Part shown: positions 6,833 through 10,241 of the stretch, piece after piece
Layout of the letters: the number at the start of each line of letters is the position of its first letter
Position numbering within the stretch: the first letter of the stretch is position 1
Source: JBGTKH01 sp041744735
Lineage (GTDB): Bacteria > Planctomycetota > Planctomycetia > Pirellulales > Pirellulaceae
Assembly: GCA_041744735.1 (NCBI GenBank)
Contig: JBGTKH010000097.1
Location: 1-10,241 of the forward strand
Direction of reading: 5' to 3'
DNA length: 10,241 bases
The notes under the pieces: model-generated
What the model was told of the DNA's origin: nothing
Seen by the model: the letters and a program-made list of their open reading frames with translations, nothing else
The model's database searches: none
Made by a program: the position numbers and the translations under genes

Positions 6833-8059
6833 GTGCATTTGGTGAGCGTCCTGTTGCTGGCCAGCGCGGGATGCTCGAACGGTGCGATCGATGCCGCGTC
6901 ACAAGCCGCGATGGAGTCAGCCGCGCGCGACTATCGAGTCGGCGACAAAGTGGTGCTTGGCTCTCCCCGGCTCACGGCCGGCATTGCGGGCCAAGGCCCT
7001 TTAAGGTCCGCGGAGATCCAAGTCTGGCTGGCGGATCCTACCAATCACCAGCCCTTGGAATTTGTGCTGCCTGCCGGCTTGCGAGATGCGGCTGATCTGG
7101 TTGTGATTCCGCCGGACAACCCGCTCACGCGAGCCAAGATCGAACTCGGCCGCCAACTGTTCTTCGACATTCGTCTGTCCCGTTTCGATGACTTTAGCTG
7201 CGCCGCGTGCCACCGGCCCGAACAAGATTATTCGGCTGCCACGGTAATGCCCGAGGTCGAACGTAACCCGCTGCCGGCCATCAATCGTCTCTTCAGTCAG
7301 CACCAGTTCTGGGACGGCCGCGCAAACTCGTTGGAAGATCAACCCGCCAGCCCGATCAAGAATCCGTTCGAAATGAACACGTCGCCGGAAGCCTGCACCG
7401 CGCGAGTGGCGGCGATCGGAGGCTATCGGCTGCAGTTCGAGGCGATCTTCGGCGAAGTCAGCTTCGAAAATATCTGCCGGGCGCTGGCCTGCTTCCAGCG
7501 CGTCCTGGTCACGGGGCCGTCACCGTGGGACTATCATCGTGAGCTGCGGCAATATGACGGACGAGACGTGAAGCAACTCTCGGCCGAAGAACTATCTGCC
7601 TACGAATACCTCCGCGCGGGCGCGGCGGCCGATCCGATGTCCGCTGCGGCATTGCGAGGCGAAGAATTATTCTTCAGCGACCGCACCGGCTGCAGTTGGT
7701 GCCACAGCGGACCGAATCTCACGGACGAGTCGTTCCACAATCTCGGCGCCGGCATGGATCAGCCCGAACCGGACTGGGGACGGTATGGAATTACCAAACG
7801 CGACCGCGACCGCGGTGCGTTCAAGACACCCACGCTGCGTAACGTAGCCAACACGCCCCCTTATATGCACAACGGCCAATTCAAAACTCTGGACCAGGTC
7901 GTGCGATGGCTTGTCAAAGGCGGTTATCCGAACGAACATTTAAGTGCCGAACTCCGGCCGCTCGATCTGAGTTTGCACGAACAACGCGATCTCGTAGAAT
8001 TTCTACGATCGCTGACCGGTCCTCTGCCGCCGGTGCAAAGTGGCAGGTTGCCGGAGTAA
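6833..8059 (+). CDS. Di-haem cytochrome c peroxidase / MauG-family lipoprotein
   Basis: With the GTG at 6833 the protein has 408 residues. Two CxxCH haem sites are seen: CAACH at 123-127 (after GRQLFFDIRLS) and CSWCH at 287-291. Other family marks are FWDGRANSLEDQ (159-170), Glu180 in NPFEM at the usual place of the peroxidase acid, FKTPTLRN (330-337) and the axial-Met loop PPYMHNGQF with Met345. These fit bacterial di-haem peroxidases (PF03150 type). A Met, not a Tyr, at the second-haem ligand position argues against true MauG, though the RVLVTGPSPWDY stretch recalls the MauG/MbnH branch. An N-terminal LLLASAGC puts Cys14 as a lipid anchor. The start is uncertain: the frame is open from 6680, overlapping the previous gene, and GTG 6842 or TTG 6839 are also possible. 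A weak GGGG (6825-6828) lies upstream of 6833. Likely role: peroxide reduction or substrate oxidation outside the cytoplasmic membrane. Confidence 0.88.
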   Translation: MHLVSVLLLASAGCSNGAIDAASQAAMESAARDYRVGDKVVLGSPRLTAGIAGQGPLRSAEIQVWLADPTNHQPLEFVLPAGLRDAADLVVIPPDNPLTRAKIELGRQLFFDIRLSRFDDFSCAACHRPEQDYSAATVMPEVERNPLPAINRLFSQHQFWDGRANSLEDQPASPIKNPFEMNTSPEACTARVAAIGGYRLQFEAIFGEVSFENICRALACFQRVLVTGPSPWDYHRELRQYDGRDVKQLSAEELSAYEYLRAGAAADPMSAAALRGEELFFSDRTGCSWCHSGPNLTDESFHNLGAGMDQPEPDWGRYGITKRDRDRGAFKTPTLRNVANTPPYMHNGQFKTLDQVVRWLVKGGYPNEHLSAELRPLDLSLHEQRDLVEFLRSLTGPLPPVQSGRLPE

Positions 8060-8088
8060 CGAGAATTGTAAACTTTACGGATTGCCAT

Positions 8089-8775
8089 ATGCCAGACCCA
8101 CGCGACATATATCACCGCACGGCGACTTCGACCAACCGTCGATCGCTGTTAACCTTCTCGTTATTGATGCTCGCGCCGCTGCTCTTCTGCGGCTGCCAAC
8201 CACGCAGCAACCCTGCCGACCGGCTCTCACCGGCTCAGGCAAAGGCGGTCGCGGCGCTGCGCGAGATGGGTGCTGATGTTTACTTTGATGCCGGCGGCGA
8301 CGTGACATTTGTCGATTTCTACGGCACCATTGACACGGAGTCCGGCATGGTGCATTTGCAAGACTTAGACTCGCTCACTGTCCTGGTCTTGAATGGCACG
8401 CGCATCGGTGACGACGAGTTGCGGCATATTGCCGGTCTGACCAACTTGCGCAAGCTGGCCCTGAATGGAACTGCCGTCACCGACGCGGGCTTGGCGCACC
8501 TGTCCGGACTGGCCAAACTGGAAACGCTCAATCTGAACGACACGCAAATCGGCGACGCCGGCTTGCAACACGTCACGGGACTTGTCAACTTGCGCGGCAT
8601 CAACCTTTTCAACACGCAGGTAACGGACGGTGGGCTTGTGCATTTGTCAGAACTGACCAAACTCGAGTGGGTGTGGCTGAACCATACGCAGGTCACGGCG
8701 GAAGGTGTGGCCAAGCTTCAGCAGGCACTGCCAGACACGCGGATTTTTACCGACTTGGTTTCGCCGGAGGCTTGA
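8089..8775 (+). CDS. Leucine-rich-repeat lipoprotein
   Basis: A 228-residue protein from the ATG at 8089. The N-terminus has basic residues (Arg17-Arg18), a hydrophobic stretch and FCGC with Cys36 as probable lipid anchor; Phe at -3 is unusual for a lipobox. A cap region (about 46-90) with ALREMGADVYFD is followed by about five 24-residue repeats starting near Leu93, 117, 141, 165 and 189. They have the pattern LxxLxxLxLNxTxITDxGLxHLxG, typical of planctomycete LRR proteins with TDxGL turns. It should form a small solenoid for protein binding; the partner is unknown. The gene lies 29 bp after the peroxidase gene and 21 bp before the DapF-like gene. Its Shine-Dalgarno is weak (ACGGA, 8078-8082), which fits translation following from upstream. 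A longer frame to 7906 would overlap the peroxidase and lose the signal peptide position. Confidence 0.85.
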   Translation: MPDPRDIYHRTATSTNRRSLLTFSLLMLAPLLFCGCQPRSNPADRLSPAQAKAVAALREMGADVYFDAGGDVTFVDFYGTIDTESGMVHLQDLDSLTVLVLNGTRIGDDELRHIAGLTNLRKLALNGTAVTDAGLAHLSGLAKLETLNLNDTQIGDAGLQHVTGLVNLRGINLFNTQVTDGGLVHLSELTKLEWVWLNHTQVTAEGVAKLQQALPDTRIFTDLVSPEA

Positions 8776-8796
8776 TTCATCGAGCTTAGGAAAGCG

Positions 8797-9642
8797 ATGC
8801 AATTCTCGAAGTATCACGCACTGGGGAACGATTACGTAGTGGTCGAAGCGAACGACTTCGCCGGACGTTTGACGCCCACGATCGTCGACCGGATTTGCGC
8901 GCGGCACTTTGGCATTGGAGCCGACGGGATTCTAGTGCGCGAAGCCGATCCGTCCGCGGGCGGCTTCCGGCTGCGGATCATCAACGCCGACGCCAGCGAG
9001 GCGGAGAAGAGCGGCAACGGGCTGCGGATTTTCGCGCGCTATTTGTGGGACCGCGGCGAAGTGGGCGATGAGCCGTTCGCGGTCGCGACGCCGGGCGGGC
9101 TTGTCGCGTGCCAAGTCTTCCAACCAGGGCGCGTGGTGGCCGTCGACATGGGCCACGTGTCGTTTCACAGTCACGATGTGCCGGTCGTCGGGCCGCCCCG
9201 CGAAGTGCTCCGCGAGATGCTGGAGGTCAACGGCCAGCGGTTGGAGTATAGCGCCGCCAGCATCGGCAACCCGCACTGCATCGTGCCGCGCGAGAGTGTG
9301 ACGGAGGAGGAAACAAAGTCACTCGGTCCGCTGATCGAGACCGACACGCGCTTTCCCAACCTCACGAACGTGCAATTCATACAGGTGGTGGACCGCCGCA
9401 ACTTGCGCATCGAAATCTGGGAGCGCGGCGTGGGCTACACGCTGGCCTCTGGTACCAGCAGTTGTGCCGCCGCGGCCGTCGCCCACCGGCTCGGCCTGTG
9501 TGACAATTCCGTAACGGTCCACATGCCCGGCGGCGAATTGGCCATCGACATTGCGCCGGACTATGAAGTGCGCATGACGGGTCCCGTCGTAAAAGTTGCT
9601 GAAGGCCGCTTTTCCGAAGAAGTGCTGGCGGGCGTCGAGTAA
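8797..9642 (+). CDS. dapF: Diaminopimelate epimerase family protein with both catalytic Cys replaced by Ser
   Basis: A 281-residue protein with AGGA (8788-8791) 5 nt before the ATG, matching DapF (PF01678, two mirrored domains) over its full length. Canonical DapF converts LL- to meso-diaminopimelate for lysine and peptidoglycan, using two cysteines as the acid/base pair. Kept here: ALGNDYVV (Asn11), GIGADGIL, INADASEAE (Asn63), SGNG loop, IGNPHCIV (Asn158), NVQF (Asn191), and WERG (Glu209-Arg210). Changed: the motif usually read as CGNG is SGNG (Ser72), and the usual ACGTG is ASGTS (Ser218); also the usual GxGET is GVGYT (Tyr214). Cys223 matches the conserved but non-catalytic cysteine. The fold and substrate pocket look intact, but the thiol mechanism cannot work unchanged. 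It may be a divergent epimerase, an isomerase for another substrate, or inactive. The symbol reflects family membership, not proven activity. Confidence 0.85.
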   Translation: MQFSKYHALGNDYVVVEANDFAGRLTPTIVDRICARHFGIGADGILVREADPSAGGFRLRIINADASEAEKSGNGLRIFARYLWDRGEVGDEPFAVATPGGLVACQVFQPGRVVAVDMGHVSFHSHDVPVVGPPREVLREMLEVNGQRLEYSAASIGNPHCIVPRESVTEEETKSLGPLIETDTRFPNLTNVQFIQVVDRRNLRIEIWERGVGYTLASGTSSCAAAAVAHRLGLCDNSVTVHMPGGELAIDIAPDYEVRMTGPVVKVAEGRFSEEVLAGVE

Positions 9643-9672
9643 CTCCGCAGCTACAAGTCTTGAACGTTGTGT

Positions 9673-9690
9673 GATCGCGAGCGCGCGATC
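9673..9690. terminator. Short GC-rich hairpin after the dapF-like gene
   Basis: GATCGCG and CGCGATC form a 7-bp stem around a 4-nt loop, 30 bp after the stop. The position suits transcription termination between the gene run and the caspase gene, but no T-tract follows, so this is weak. Confidence 0.3.
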
Positions 9691-9701
9691 GAAGCAGTTC
9701 G

Positions 9702-9730
9702 TTGTATTCTCGTTTGGAGTACCCTATACT
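9702..9730 (+). promoter_or_regulatory. Likely promoter of the caspase-like gene
   Basis: TTGTAT (9702-9707; first three bases match -35) and TATACT (9725-9730; 5 of 6 to TATAAT) lie exactly 17 bp apart, 67 bp before the start codon. The -10 overlaps a dyad, GGAGTA-N5-TACTCC (9716-9732), which might be an operator. It fits independent transcription of the downstream gene. Confidence 0.45.
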
Positions 9731-9797
9731 CCAGTCGCTGGTCGTTGCCATTCGGCATTTCATTCTATTTCTTTTGACCCAGACAGGAGGCTTTATC

Positions 9798-10241
9798 ATG
9801 GCCAAGCGCGCGCTGCTTATCGGCATTAATCGTTACAAAATTCCCGGCGCAGATTTGCGGGGATGTGTGAACGACGTGACAAACATTCAGTCAGTGTTGA
9901 CAACCTATTTCGATTTTTCTGCGCGGAATATCAAAGCCGTGACGGATTTTCAAGCCACCACGAAGAACATGCAATCGGAGATCGGCAAGTTGTTGAAGGG
10001 AGCCAAACGCGGCGACGTGCTGTTGCTGCACTATTCGGGACACGGCTCGAACGTGCCCGACAGCGACGGCGATGAAGCCGACCATCGAGACGAGATTCTT
10101 TGCCCGGCGGACCTGGATTGGAAGAAGCCGCTGCTCGACGATTGGCTGCGAACGACGTTCGACACGGTGCCCGCCGGCGTGAATCTGACGGTGATCTTCG
10201 ACTGCTGCCATTCCGGCACGGCCACGCGCGTAATCCGGCCG
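9798..10241 (+). CDS. Caspase-like (peptidase C14, metacaspase-type) protein, partial at right edge
   Basis: AGGAGG (9785-9790) lies 7 nt before the ATG; 148 codons are visible and the frame is open at the window end. The start MAKRALLIGINRY, then LRGCVNDV, is the classic opening of the p20 caspase/metacaspase domain. The catalytic His is His82 in HYSGHGS and the catalytic Cys most likely Cys137 in FDCCHSG. A DSDGDEADHRDE segment (88-99) after the His recalls the acidic loop of metacaspases. There is no signal peptide, so the visible part is cytoplasmic. Metacaspases cleave after Arg/Lys; bacterial ones serve in regulated proteolysis, cell death or defence, and planctomycetes are rich in them. 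C-terminal domains that would hint at the role lie outside the window. It has its own promoter-like sequence and is probably not part of the preceding operon. Confidence 0.9.
   Translation, partial: MAKRALLIGINRYKIPGADLRGCVNDVTNIQSVLTTYFDFSARNIKAVTDFQATTKNMQSEIGKLLKGAKRGDVLLLHYSGHGSNVPDSDGDEADHRDEILCPADLDWKKPLLDDWLRTTFDTVPAGVNLTVIFDCCHSGTATRVIRP

Noticed and set aside
7906..8088. Longer N-terminus for the LRR lipoprotein
   Set aside because: It overlaps the end of the peroxidase gene by about 150 bp and would bury the lipoprotein signal peptide inside the protein.
8797..9642. Reassigning the DapF homologue to PhzF or PrpF
   Set aside because: The motifs ALGNDYVV, INADASEAE, IGNPH and WERG follow DapF order and spacing, so it stays in that family despite the serine changes.
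1..10241. CRISPR arrays, tRNA or rRNA genes, full insertion sequences
   Set aside because: No direct-repeat/spacer pattern, no tRNA-like cloverleaf, no rRNA sequence and no transposase gene were recognised by reading both strands.

Overview
The window looks like the chromosome of a planctomycete (class Planctomycetia, probably Pirellulales-like) of moderately high GC. Three protein types argue for this: a very large secreted PVC-type haem protein joining ThuA, NPCBM, dehydrogenase, HEAT and cytochrome c parts; a DUF1559 prepilin-like protein with an H-X9-DG motif; and short lipoproteins next to di-haem cytochromes. The intergenic inverted repeats also fit. The assignment is inferred from family content; no rRNA or tRNA is present to confirm it.

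Layout. Positions 1-107 (minus strand) hold the edge of a DUF1080 (3-keto-disaccharide hydrolase-like) gene. Its N-terminal part is replaced by an imperfect inverted repeat (108-262), followed by a 15-bp palindrome; the rest up to 348 shows nothing I can name. Positions 365-4894 encode the 1509-residue multidomain haem protein. The 392-bp gap after it holds a long near-perfect hairpin (4941-5018), a possible promoter and a 29-codon relic of a prepilin gene (5119-5208). Then come five plus-strand genes with gaps of only 45, 43, 29 and 21 bp: a DUF1559 prepilin-like protein, a small transthyretin-like lipoprotein, a di-haem cytochrome c peroxidase/MauG-family lipoprotein, a leucine-rich-repeat lipoprotein, and a DapF-family epimerase homologue. 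After a 155-bp gap with its own promoter-like sequence, a caspase-like (peptidase C14) gene starts at 9798 and runs off the right edge.

How the parts may work together. The large haem protein and the DUF1080 remnant both belong to the expanded carbohydrate and oxidoreductase repertoire of planctomycetes and probably act outside the cytoplasmic membrane. The DUF1559-to-LRR genes would give a set of exported, membrane-tethered proteins, one of them a peroxidase-like redox enzyme; their spacing suggests one transcript, but a shared function is only inferred. The DapF homologue is the most unusual protein: both positions that carry the catalytic cysteines in canonical DapF read as serine, while most substrate-binding motifs are kept. 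I do not see a clearly new multi-gene defence or mobile system here. The best leads are the Ser/Ser DapF, the compact lipoprotein/peroxidase cluster, the prepilin relic, and the two inverted-repeat elements, one of which sits exactly at a gene truncation.
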